From Nitrospinaceae bacterium (GTDB lineage Bacteria > Nitrospinota > Nitrospinia > Nitrospinales > VA-1): DNA of 64,000 nt. This document shows, one piece after another, positions 27,338 through 35,910 of the stretch. The notes below the pieces were generated by a model, which did not search any database, was not told where the DNA came from, and saw nothing but the letters and a program-made list of their open reading frames with translations. Made by a program: the position numbers and the translations under genes. Every line of letters begins with the position of its first letter. Position 1 is the first letter of the stretch. The DNA is taken from assembly GCA_029261655.1 (NCBI GenBank), contig JAJDAY010000026.1, forward strand, positions 202,362 through 266,361. The letters run 5' to 3'.

Positions 27338-29119
27338 ATGAACGATCAGACCTTAATTTACATTTTCGTGGGAACAACTTTCGCGCTTTATATCGGGATC
27401 GCTATCTGGTCGCGGGCTGGAAATACGGACGACTTCTATGTTGCAGGGGGAGGCGTACCTCCCCTCGCGAATGGCATGGCGACGGCAGCGGACTGGATGT
27501 CCGCCGCTTCTTTCATTTCGATGGCGGGCATCATATCTTTTGTCGGGCGGGATGGCGCCGTTTACCTGATGGGATGGACGGGAGGATACGTACTGCTCGC
27601 TCTCCTGATAGCACCCTATTTAAGGAAGTTCGGCAAATACACCATTCCCGATTTTATCGGCGATCGTTATTATTCCGATTTCGCCCGTCTGGTCGCCATC
27701 GTGTGCGTTTTATTTGTTTCGTTCACCTACGTGGCAGGACAGATGCGCGGGGTAGGAATCGTATTTTCCCGGTTCCTCGAAGTCGAAATCACCACCGGCG
27801 TTCTGATCGGGATGGGCATTGTATTTTTTTACGCGGTTCTTGGGGGCATGAAAGGAATCACTTACACCCAGGTGGCTCAGTACTGTGTTTTAATTTTCGC
27901 TTTTTTGGTTCCCGCTATATTCATATCCATGCAAATGACGGGAAACCCCGTGCCTCAATTAGGGTTCGGCAGTACGCTGACCGATGGCTCCAATGTCTAC
28001 CTTCTCGACAAACTCGACCGATTGTCCGTAGAACTTGGATTTGGAGCCTATACGGCGGGTAAGAAATCCACCCTTGATATGTTCTTCATCACTGCGGCTC
28101 TCATGGTCGGAACCGCGGGGCTTCCGCATGTCATTGTGAGATTCTTCACAGTGCCAAAAGTTCGTGATGCCCGTATTTCCGCGGGGTATGCCCTGGTGTT
28201 CATCGCGTTACTCTATACGACCGCTCCGGCTTTAGCCTCTTTCGCCAGGGTCAACCTGATCGACACCGTAAACAATGCGGAATATAAAACCACTCCTTCA
28301 TGGTTTAAAAACTGGGAGAATACCAGCCTCATCGCCTGGGTGGATAAAAACCAGGACGGGAAAATCCAGTATTCCTTCGGCAAGGCATTCAATGGAAAGC
28401 CTGAGTTTCTAACGACACGAGGCCAGGAGGGTGAAAGAAAAATTTCCAACGATCTAACCGAAAACCCAAATGAACTTTATATCGACCGGGACATCATGGT
28501 TCTTGCCAATCCGGAAATCGCCAACCTGCCCGGTTGGGTGATCGCGCTGGTGGCCGCCGGAGGACTTGCCGCCGCACTATCCACCGCCGCGGGGTTACTG
28601 CTGGTCATCTCGACTTCTATCTCCCACGACTTTTTGAAAAAAATGTTTCTGAAAGATATCACCGACCGTCAGGAACTGTTTTTTGCCCGAATATCTGCGG
28701 CGCTCGCCATCACCATCGCCGGATATTTTGGAATCTATCCCCCCGGGTTCGTCGCGCAAGTGGTGGCGTTCGCCTTCGGTCTTGCGGCGGCATCATTTTT
28801 TCCGGTTATATTAATGGGGATTTTTTCAAAACGAATGAATAAAGAAGGCGCGATTTCCGGCATGATCGCCGGTCTCGCTTTCACCGCCGGATACATCGTT
28901 TATTTTAAATTCATCAATCCGTCCGCCAACTCAGAGGAAAATTGGTGGTTTGGAATATCACCGGAAGGAATCGGAACTTTGGGAATGGGGTTAAACTTTT
29001 TGATATCAAATCTGGTGAGCCGAATGACCGCCCCGCCCCCGAATGAAATCCAGGACATGGTGGACGACCTAAGAATCCCTCAAGGCGCCGGTGCGTCTTA
29101 TCATCATTTAAAAAAATAG
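27338..29119 (+). CDS. VC_2705 family sodium:solute (acetate-type) symporter
   Basis: A 593-residue SSS-family carrier with about a dozen helices. The family core is clear: DDFYVAGGGVPPLANGMATAADWMSAASFISMAG, GGYVLLALLIAPYLRKFGKYTIPDFIGDRYYS, and FAYVAGQMRGVGIVFSRFLEV-like TM5. A soluble insertion around residues 320-390 (WFKNWENTSLIAWVDKNQDGKIQYSF) is typical of this subfamily and contains an EF-hand-like DKNQDGKIQ loop. Transport of acetate or another short organic acid with Na+ is likely by family. The ORF track starts at 27266 inside the DUF4212 gene; ATG 27338 fits the family start. Confidence 0.88.
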   Translation: MNDQTLIYIFVGTTFALYIGIAIWSRAGNTDDFYVAGGGVPPLANGMATAADWMSAASFISMAGIISFVGRDGAVYLMGWTGGYVLLALLIAPYLRKFGKYTIPDFIGDRYYSDFARLVAIVCVLFVSFTYVAGQMRGVGIVFSRFLEVEITTGVLIGMGIVFFYAVLGGMKGITYTQVAQYCVLIFAFLVPAIFISMQMTGNPVPQLGFGSTLTDGSNVYLLDKLDRLSVELGFGAYTAGKKSTLDMFFITAALMVGTAGLPHVIVRFFTVPKVRDARISAGYALVFIALLYTTAPALASFARVNLIDTVNNAEYKTTPSWFKNWENTSLIAWVDKNQDGKIQYSFGKAFNGKPEFLTTRGQEGERKISNDLTENPNELYIDRDIMVLANPEIANLPGWVIALVAAGGLAAALSTAAGLLLVISTSISHDFLKKMFLKDITDRQELFFARISAALAITIAGYFGIYPPGFVAQVVAFAFGLAAASFFPVILMGIFSKRMNKEGAISGMIAGLAFTAGYIVYFKFINPSANSEENWWFGISPEGIGTLGMGLNFLISNLVSRMTAPPPNEIQDMVDDLRIPQGAGASYHHLKK

Positions 29120-29151
29120 ACACCACGCGCAAACCTTTCGATGGAAACTTT

Positions 29152-31542
29152 TTAGGTGGTGACTTTCCGGGTGGAATAATATTCGTTAAAATATTTTCTG
29201 TGGTACACGTAATGCTCATCCCGTTGATATCTAACTTTATTGAGCACAACTCCAAATATTCTGGACCCATGTGACTTATCATCGGAATCTGCATGGCCGT
29301 TTTCACCATTTTGACTGACGTGGCCATTTTGACCATTTTGGCCATTTTGCCCGTTATAGCCATTAGTTCCATTAAATCTTCCCTTAAAACTCGCAGGAGA
29401 AGTCGCCGAAGACAGCTTATCAAGCGTTCTTGAAATCAACGCTTTATCCTTCATTCCCGATCCGATAACAAACAACACCCCATCGGACAGCTGTGCGATT
29501 ACAGATATGTAGGAAAACGCCAATGCGGGCGGCGTGTCTATAATCACAACATCAAAAATCTTTTTGGTCACCGTCAGAACTTTTTCAAATATCCCATAAT
29601 TCAATATATCAGGATGCCCACCACTTAATCCGCCATTAGGAAGGACATAAACTCCTTCGACCGAGGATTTCAAAAAGATTTTGTCAATTTTACCACTGTT
29701 CAGAATATGACTGTCCACTATTCTCTGAAATAACTTCGGACTTCTCAGAATATCCAGAAGGCCTGTTTTATTCTCTGTCCCCAGGATTTTAGCGATTTTG
29801 GGGCGTGTAAAGTCCGCTTCTATGACCAGAACCCGCTTCCCGTCCTGAGCAAATGTTGCGGCCAAATTAGTCATGACCGTGGTTTTCCCTTCCGAGGGAG
29901 TGGCGCTGGAAACCATCAAAACCTTGTTAGGGTCTACAAACCCATTCATCATTAAATTGGTTTTTACGGTTCTAAATTCTTCCGCTAAAAATGTATTTGA
30001 GTCATTGACTACCGGAAGAGGCAGATCCCTTTTCTCGATGACACCGGTTGCGCCAAGAAAAGGATATTTTATTTGCCGCATGACATCTTCAACTGTTATG
30101 ACGGATTTTTTCGTTCTCTCCATAAAGTATGTCCAGAACAAACCACCCATACCGCCCATCAAAACAGAAACGAACATGACAAAGGTCTTTTTCGGTCTTA
30201 TGGGTTTCAGGGGAATCTCAGCCTTATCCACAATCTGTATCGAACTTTCACTACTATAGGATGCGATATCAATCTCTTTAAACCGTTTCAAAAGATCATT
30301 GTGTAATACTTTATGGGTTTCCAGCTCATTCTCAAGAGCATTGAAAGTAAACTCCTGATTATCCATCCGCATGATCTGTGTTTTTGCCTGTTGCATCGCG
30401 TTCTCCATGGACTTCTCATGCAAAACCGTGCCCTTAAAATCAATATCAATGGAGGTAATCAAGCGTTCAATTTCTTGAGGAACGCTACTTTCCATCGATT
30501 TTATTTTTTGCGAAATAATTTGAACTTTGGGATGCAGGGAACTGTATTCGTTGGTCAATTGATTATATTCTTTAACCAACTCCGCGTAGGAAGTGACCAA
30601 AGCGGCGGCGGCTGTGGTTTTTATGCTATCTGGAAGCGTGTGCAACAAATTGACAGGATCTTCTTTCAATTTAAACAATAAATCCTTTAACTCGGATAAC
30701 CTGAGTTTTTCCGTTTGCACTTTTCGAATTTCATCCTGATACTTACTTAAATTTTGAGCGGAAATTTCCCGATTCTTTTTAAAGTCAATAATGTTATTTG
30801 TTTTACGAAAATTTGCCAGTTTGACTTCCGCAACTTCCATTTTCTTTTTCAAATCAAGAATTTTATCCTTCATCCATTTCTCTGAACCAGCCAGAACCTT
30901 GGTTCGCCGATTGATATTCCTTTGTCTCAGCGATTCCAAAAACACATTATTGATAACCGTGATCTCATTCGGGTCATAGCCTTGAAAACCGACGCGAACA
31001 ACATGAGATTGAGATACTGGAGAAATTATCAGTCTGTCCGTAAAACTATTCATTATCGCTAAAGCGGGATCTTTCTCCGATTCATCTTTCGGCAGGGATG
31101 GATCAACCAAACCAAAAGCTTCAAAAATGGACTTAAAACCATCTTTAATCAACACCAAGCCATCTTTAATGAAAGAAATATCAATGGCTGGAGGTACAGC
31201 CTTAAATTCTTCGCTTTCAACCAGGTTGAGTTGATCAATGACGCTCCTGACAACGGAACGGCTTTGCAACAATGCATACTGGGTTTTATAAAATTCCGTG
31301 TTTGTGGGGTCTACCTCTGCGAATTGTTTGCCCTTGCCTGCAAAATGGTCGGAGGTTTGCGTTCCAATCAAAATTGTGGAGTCTGCCTGGTAAACGGGTC
31401 TCGCGGTAAAATTATAGACCAACCCCAATAATATAAAAATCAAAACGATGATTGCAAAAGAGAGCTTTCGCTTTTTCAGACAATCCCCCGCTTTTAAAAG
31501 GTCTATACCCTTGTTTTCTTCCTGATCAATATTCTGGTTCAT
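29152..31542 (-). CDS. Wzc-type polysaccharide co-polymerase/tyrosine autokinase
   Basis: A 796-residue BY-kinase. The Wzz domain is framed by two helices (SFAIIVLIFILLGLVYNF near residue 35, KTFVMFVSVLMGGMGGLFWTYF near 450) with a long coiled coil between. The kinase has Walker A SEGKTTVM near 548, Walker A' VLVIEADFTRPK, and Walker B VVIIDTPPALAFS. A tyrosine cluster (YVYHRKYFNEYYSTRK) ends the protein and would be autophosphorylated, controlling chain length and export. Unusual: an asparagine-glycine repeat (NGQNGQNGQNG) at about residues 724-751 interrupts the kinase domain. GAGGG lies six bases before the ATG. The gene diverges from the ABC exporter across a 1-kb gap. Confidence 0.9.
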   Translation of the reverse strand: MNQNIDQEENKGIDLLKAGDCLKKRKLSFAIIVLIFILLGLVYNFTARPVYQADSTILIGTQTSDHFAGKGKQFAEVDPTNTEFYKTQYALLQSRSVVRSVIDQLNLVESEEFKAVPPAIDISFIKDGLVLIKDGFKSIFEAFGLVDPSLPKDESEKDPALAIMNSFTDRLIISPVSQSHVVRVGFQGYDPNEITVINNVFLESLRQRNINRRTKVLAGSEKWMKDKILDLKKKMEVAEVKLANFRKTNNIIDFKKNREISAQNLSKYQDEIRKVQTEKLRLSELKDLLFKLKEDPVNLLHTLPDSIKTTAAAALVTSYAELVKEYNQLTNEYSSLHPKVQIISQKIKSMESSVPQEIERLITSIDIDFKGTVLHEKSMENAMQQAKTQIMRMDNQEFTFNALENELETHKVLHNDLLKRFKEIDIASYSSESSIQIVDKAEIPLKPIRPKKTFVMFVSVLMGGMGGLFWTYFMERTKKSVITVEDVMRQIKYPFLGATGVIEKRDLPLPVVNDSNTFLAEEFRTVKTNLMMNGFVDPNKVLMVSSATPSEGKTTVMTNLAATFAQDGKRVLVIEADFTRPKIAKILGTENKTGLLDILRSPKLFQRIVDSHILNSGKIDKIFLKSSVEGVYVLPNGGLSGGHPDILNYGIFEKVLTVTKKIFDVVIIDTPPALAFSYISVIAQLSDGVLFVIGSGMKDKALISRTLDKLSSATSPASFKGRFNGTNGYNGQNGQNGQNGHVSQNGENGHADSDDKSHGSRIFGVVLNKVRYQRDEHYVYHRKYFNEYYSTRKVTT

Positions 31543-31687
31543 GCATAACCCTCGTGCCGTATAATTGGAGATACCAATGCGCCTACTGGATGATTTGATT
31601 TAAATTAAAACAAAGCCTGTTTTTATCTGCAAAACTAATTATTTATTTGTCGAATTTCATCTGCAAGAACCCCTGGGTAATTCTATA

Positions 31688-31730
31688 GAGAGAGATTGTT
31701 GGAAAATTCAAAATTTCCTCTCTCAACAAT
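31688..31730. repeat. Overlapping inverted repeats upstream of the wzc-like gene
   Basis: GAGAGAG (31688-31694) is complementary to CTCTCTC (31718-31724), and ATTGTTG (31695-31701) to CAACAAT (31724-31730). The pairs interleave, so in RNA only one hairpin could form at a time; in DNA they look like two interlocked dyads. The block is about 150 bp upstream of the wzc-like start. Confidence 0.55.
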
Positions 31731-32211
31731 ATTTTATCGGGATTCTGATTTTGGGGAAACGACACCCTGTTGTACATAACATAGGACATTTTTTCGACAA
31801 CAACACAACGTTTTTGTCACAATTAGGTAAATTTCACTTAATACCCAAGGAAAGGTTTTAACAAAGTCCCGGAAGGAAAAACAAACAGATTACATTAATA
31901 GTAAAAATAACAGAACGCCTGAATCCTTTTAAAGATATACACTAACACATTCCTGATTTTTGTCCAAAAAATTTAATCCCCCTACAGATAGTGAATTTAC
32001 CCATTTTTTAGGCAAGATATTCAATAAAAAGGGCTTTTTTAAATTTTCCAATGCTCTCAATAACTTCCTTTTTCCATGAACTTCTTAAAACAATTGCCAC
32101 GAGACTTCGGAAAGAGGAAATCCTGGTAGTTTATTAAGAAAAAAAGATATTTTTCACAGCTTGTCAATTAACATCATGACTTCTACACAAAAAACAGGCG
32201 ATCTGGACTTA

Positions 32212-32273
32212 TCATTAAATTGTTAACAAATCCGTTACCCGCCTTCGATAAAGTCTCAACACTTTAAGGTCAT
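32212..32273 (+). promoter_or_regulatory. Shared polysaccharide-locus element, copy C
   Basis: Holds TTAAC-AAATCC-GTTAC, then after ten bases CGATAAAGTCTCAACAC and finally GGTCAT. Distances between GTTAC, the TCTCAACAC block and GTCAT equal those in copies A and B. It faces the ABC transporter gene 333 bp downstream. Confidence 0.6.
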
Positions 32274-32606
32274 TGTTTAACGTACAAACAAATAGCAAAA
32301 CGAAGTGCTATTGCTGGCAGGTAGACCCAAAAATATTTTGAGCACTGTTTAAGAAAACCCATAAATAGTTTTGACGGTGGGTGTAAGTTCGCTTTTATTG
32401 ATAAATTAAGCTAGATCAGTTAAAATTTTTTAAAAGTAATGAATTTTCGTGGCATTGCCCTTCCGTAAGCACTATCGGTTTATATTAATTGTATCAATTT
32501 TAATTTTGGCCGGAATATCACTTTTTGGACGCTGACTTTTCACACAATTCGCCCCATTAAATACCTTCCGTACGAAAAATAAAGTGTGGTTTAAATAGGA
32601 TCTCTC

Positions 32607-34397
32607 ATGGAATTATTAAGGACACATTGGAAGATTTTGGAAGGTTATCGCCGTAAAGCAATTATCGTTGTTTGCCTTTACGGACTTTCCGGTTTTTTAG
32701 AAGGACTGGTTTTGCTTTCCCTGGTTCCGATATTAAATTCAGGTGCTTCTTCTGTAAAAAGTGATTCCCAATGGGTGGAATGGCTTAAGACCTTTGACTT
32801 CACCCCTGACAACTTAATTTTTATTTCCTTTTCTGCCTTCGTTTTTTTAGGTCTATTGTCTGCCACGGTGATGTTCTATTCCGACAAAGGTCTTATGAAA
32901 ATTCGAGGGCATCTCGATGAATCCTTCCGTAGAAAAATTTCAAATATTTTATTTACCATGCGCTGGACGACCTACCATTCCATGAAACAGGGAGATATCA
33001 GCAAAGGGATTTTAATGGAACCCAGTCATGCCGCGGAGGGAGCCTGGCATTTTCTTATGGGTTTAGGAGCATTATTAACTACAATCGGTTTTTCATTAAT
33101 TGCCATGTACATCTCATTGAAGATGACTTTAATCACGTTTGTTTTTATATTTTTCGCGGCGATCGGGTACAAAATTATTTCAAAAAAAGCTTTAATGCAT
33201 GCGAAACACTGGACGGCCACCGGAACCTCGATCGGAAACCAGGTTTCTGAAATCTTTGGTAATTTAAAGTATTTCAGGTCAACGGGAAGCTCTCTTTCCG
33301 CTAAAGAGAAGACCAACGCCATTTTTGCTCAACACGCCGACAACTTTTTCCTGTCCGAAATTTTTGACATTATCATGAAATTCGCCTTCCAGGCGGGAGG
33401 CATCATTTTCCTGGGGGGGTTATTGGCACTTTCCCTGCTGACCTATAAACTTCCCTTGGGGGAAATGGTAATTTTATTGGCCGTATTTTACCGTATGGTT
33501 CCCAGGCTAAGAGGTGTTCAGGAAGAATTCTATCATGCGCGTATTTTTCAAGCCTGGTACCTGAGTTGGAAAAAACGTTACGACTTCGTCTTATCCCACC
33601 AGGAAAACGATTCCGGAACGATTGAACCCACGTTTGAAAAGTCCATACAAGTTCAAAACTTAAGTTTCAGTTATCCGCAAAGCGAGCGGCCGGTTTTGCA
33701 GGAAATAGATTTAACCATAGGAAAAAGCCAGTGCGTCGCTCTTGTTGGGGAATCTGGAAGTGGAAAAAGTACCCTGATTGATCTGCTCACAGGTCTTTTA
33801 AATCCCTCCAACGGGCATATTCTTCTGGACGGTATTCCCCTGAATGAATTGAACCTCAACCAATGGCGCCAAAGAATTGGTTTGGTGATCCAGGAAAGCC
33901 CCATTTTTCACACAACCATTTTAGAAAACATTGCCTGGGGATATGAAAACCCTGATCTCGAATCCGCTAAACGCTGTGCCCAATTGGCACATGCCTGGGA
34001 CTTCATCCAAACACTGCCCGAAGGTTTGAACACGATTGTAGGTGAAAAAGGCGGGCGTTTTTCTGTGGGCCAAAAGCAACGAATTGCGTTGGCGCGTGCT
34101 TTATATCGAGATCCCTCACTGCTAATTTTGGATGAGGCGACAAGCTCATTGGATGGGGAATCGGAAAAAATAATTCAAGAGTCTTTGGAAACTCTCAAAG
34201 GAAAATTTGCTATCTTTATGGTCGCCCACAGACTCAAAACCGTCCATATGGCGGACAAAATAATTGTGTTTGGCGAAGGCAGAATATTGGAACAAGGTAC
34301 CTGGTCGGAGTTAATCAACAAACCATCGGGAACGTTTAACAGAATGGCCCAGGTGCAGGGTTTAATAAAACCTTCCCATGAAATTAAAACTACCTGA
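32607..34397 (+). CDS. ABC transporter, lipid-linked glycan flippase type (MsbA/PglK-like)
   Basis: A 596-residue half transporter with an N-terminal six-helix membrane domain (to about residue 320) and a C-terminal nucleotide-binding domain: Walker A GESGSGKSTL, Q-loop GLVIQESPIF, Walker B LLILDEATSSLD, H-loop MVAHRLKT. The signature is FSVGQ instead of LSGGQ, a variant worth noting. No flippase of the Wzx type is visible in the locus, so this protein may move lipid-linked oligosaccharide across the inner membrane, as PglK does. AGGATC precedes the ATG. It is the first gene of the unit under element C. Confidence 0.85.
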   Translation: MELLRTHWKILEGYRRKAIIVVCLYGLSGFLEGLVLLSLVPILNSGASSVKSDSQWVEWLKTFDFTPDNLIFISFSAFVFLGLLSATVMFYSDKGLMKIRGHLDESFRRKISNILFTMRWTTYHSMKQGDISKGILMEPSHAAEGAWHFLMGLGALLTTIGFSLIAMYISLKMTLITFVFIFFAAIGYKIISKKALMHAKHWTATGTSIGNQVSEIFGNLKYFRSTGSSLSAKEKTNAIFAQHADNFFLSEIFDIIMKFAFQAGGIIFLGGLLALSLLTYKLPLGEMVILLAVFYRMVPRLRGVQEEFYHARIFQAWYLSWKKRYDFVLSHQENDSGTIEPTFEKSIQVQNLSFSYPQSERPVLQEIDLTIGKSQCVALVGESGSGKSTLIDLLTGLLNPSNGHILLDGIPLNELNLNQWRQRIGLVIQESPIFHTTILENIAWGYENPDLESAKRCAQLAHAWDFIQTLPEGLNTIVGEKGGRFSVGQKQRIALARALYRDPSLLILDEATSSLDGESEKIIQESLETLKGKFAIFMVAHRLKTVHMADKIIVFGEGRILEQGTWSELINKPSGTFNRMAQVQGLIKPSHEIKTT

Positions 34398-34619
34398 TTT
34401 CAGACTATAGGACCCTTCCTGGAATGGCCAAGTGGGAAAACCAACGGAACCTTTCTTAACCTTGCCTGAAAAGCTGAAGATTGTCCTGTCCTTTCGAAAT
34501 CAAGAAAAAAATTTCCCGTGCTGAAGAAGAACTTATTTCAGGCGGAACCTTGCAGGTTTAAACCTTTAAGAATTCGTTCCTGTTAAATTAAAAGAGCTGT
34601 TTTATTATTAAGAAAACCT

Positions 34620-35732
34620 ATGCGATTGACTCTTACAATCAGTGATATCTCAACAGGGGGCGCCCAGAGAGTGATGTCCATTTTGGCAAATTACTGGGCT
34701 AAAAGGGGTTGGCAAATTACCCTTTTGACGATGAATGCCGAAAGTGAAAAGCCGTTTTATGATTTGCATCCCGCGATTACATATCGCCCTCTGGGAATCG
34801 CAGGTGATTCTTCCAATATCATTCAGTTGCTAAGAAATAATTTCACAAGAATTGCCGTTCTCAGGAAAGCCATAAAATCAAGCGCTCCCCATGTTGTTAT
34901 TTCCTTCATGGAACGAATGAATATTTTGGTTTATTTATCAATTTTAAAACTAAACCTTCCCATATTTGTTTGCCAGCACAGCAACCCTGGGAAAACCTGC
35001 CAGTCAGGAATTTGGAAATTTTTGCGGACCTTTGCCTACGGGGGAGCGACCCGGTTAATAGTTTTGACGCAATCGGCTCAGTCCTATTTTTCACCCGCCA
35101 TTCAGCAACACACCGTTGTCATTCCAAACCCATTATTCATACAGGATAATGGCCATGAAGAAATTACCGGAAAAGATACCGGCAATAGCAAAAAAACATT
35201 GATCGCCATGGGCCGGATGGATGAGGATAAGGGATTTGATATTTTACTGAAAGCGTTTGCCAAAGTTTTCCAAAAGCAGCCCGAATGGTCTCTGGTGATT
35301 TGGGGTGATGGGCCTTTACTTTCTTCCCTGAAAAAATTGAGAGATGAACTGGGCCTCGGAATTAAAGTGCGGTTCCCAGGAGTTACCAGGCAACCTTATG
35401 AAAAATTCGGGGAAAGTGACCTTTTTGTTTTATCCTCCCGAACCGAAGCTTTCCCAATGGTTTTACTTGAAGCCATGGCCTGCGGGCTACCTGTGATAAG
35501 TTATGACTGTCCGAGTGGTGGAGCAAGGGAAATTATTCGCGAGGGGATTGACGGCATTTTGGTGCCTCCGGAAGATATTGACGCTTTGTCCAAAACCCTG
35601 GACGATTTAATGAGTGATAAAGAAAAGCGTGATCGGTTAGCAAAGCGGGCGCCAGAAGTAATTGAACGGTTCGGTTTGGAGAAGATCATGATAATGTGGG
35701 AAAAAATTATTTTCAGCGCAAAAAATGCATAA
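34620..35732 (+). CDS. Glycosyltransferase family 4
   Basis: A 370-residue GT-B enzyme with the GT4 pattern: DISTGGAQRVMSILANYW at the N-terminus for acceptor binding, and the donor site ESDLFVLSSRTEAFPMVLLEAMACGLPVISYDC with the E-x7-E motif. It resembles enzymes of the AmsD/PimB/WbuB group; the sugar cannot be read from sequence. Cytoplasmic, presumably membrane-associated, it would add one residue to the lipid-linked repeat. It stands 222 bp after the ABC gene and 178 bp before asparagine synthase. Confidence 0.88.
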   Translation: MRLTLTISDISTGGAQRVMSILANYWAKRGWQITLLTMNAESEKPFYDLHPAITYRPLGIAGDSSNIIQLLRNNFTRIAVLRKAIKSSAPHVVISFMERMNILVYLSILKLNLPIFVCQHSNPGKTCQSGIWKFLRTFAYGGATRLIVLTQSAQSYFSPAIQQHTVVIPNPLFIQDNGHEEITGKDTGNSKKTLIAMGRMDEDKGFDILLKAFAKVFQKQPEWSLVIWGDGPLLSSLKKLRDELGLGIKVRFPGVTRQPYEKFGESDLFVLSSRTEAFPMVLLEAMACGLPVISYDCPSGGAREIIREGIDGILVPPEDIDALSKTLDDLMSDKEKRDRLAKRAPEVIERFGLEKIMIMWEKIIFSAKNA

Positions 35733-35910
35733 CGACGACAGGAAACTGCGAGAGATTGGATCGCCTTTTATGAATAAAAATAGATGAGCTTTAATTCCAA
35801 CCTGATAAAAAAACACCCTTATTGCCTGAACAAAGATTTTTTTAGTAAAAATTTAATATCGTTCACATTGCTGAACTTCTTCCAACAACAAAATCAATCA
35901 AAATAATTAA

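Larger units (their letters stand above)
31543..32606. other. Long AT-rich intergenic region between wzc-like and ABC transporter genes
   Basis: About 1 kb without a credible ORF. It separates divergent polysaccharide units. It contains overlapping inverted repeats near the wzc-like start (31688-31730) and copy C of the shared polysaccharide element (32212-32273) facing the ABC gene. The 13-mer CACTTAATACCCA (31835) recurs before the GT2 gene (39845). The rest is AT-rich, with no fold I can support. Confidence 0.5.

Noticed and set aside
29280-29375. Possible CRISPR or satellite from 9-bp repeats
   Set aside because: The repeat is in frame in the Wzc-like gene and has no unique spacers.
31801-31857. 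Possible fifth copy of the polysaccharide element (ACAAC-N6-GTCAC then CACTTAATACCC at the right offset)
   Set aside because: Half-sites are poor, GTCAT is missing, and it points away from the nearest gene (wzc-like), so it may be chance.
32448-32470. Sigma-54-like TGGCATTGCCCTTCC
   Set aside because: The -12 GC dinucleotide is not at the required distance from the -24 GG.
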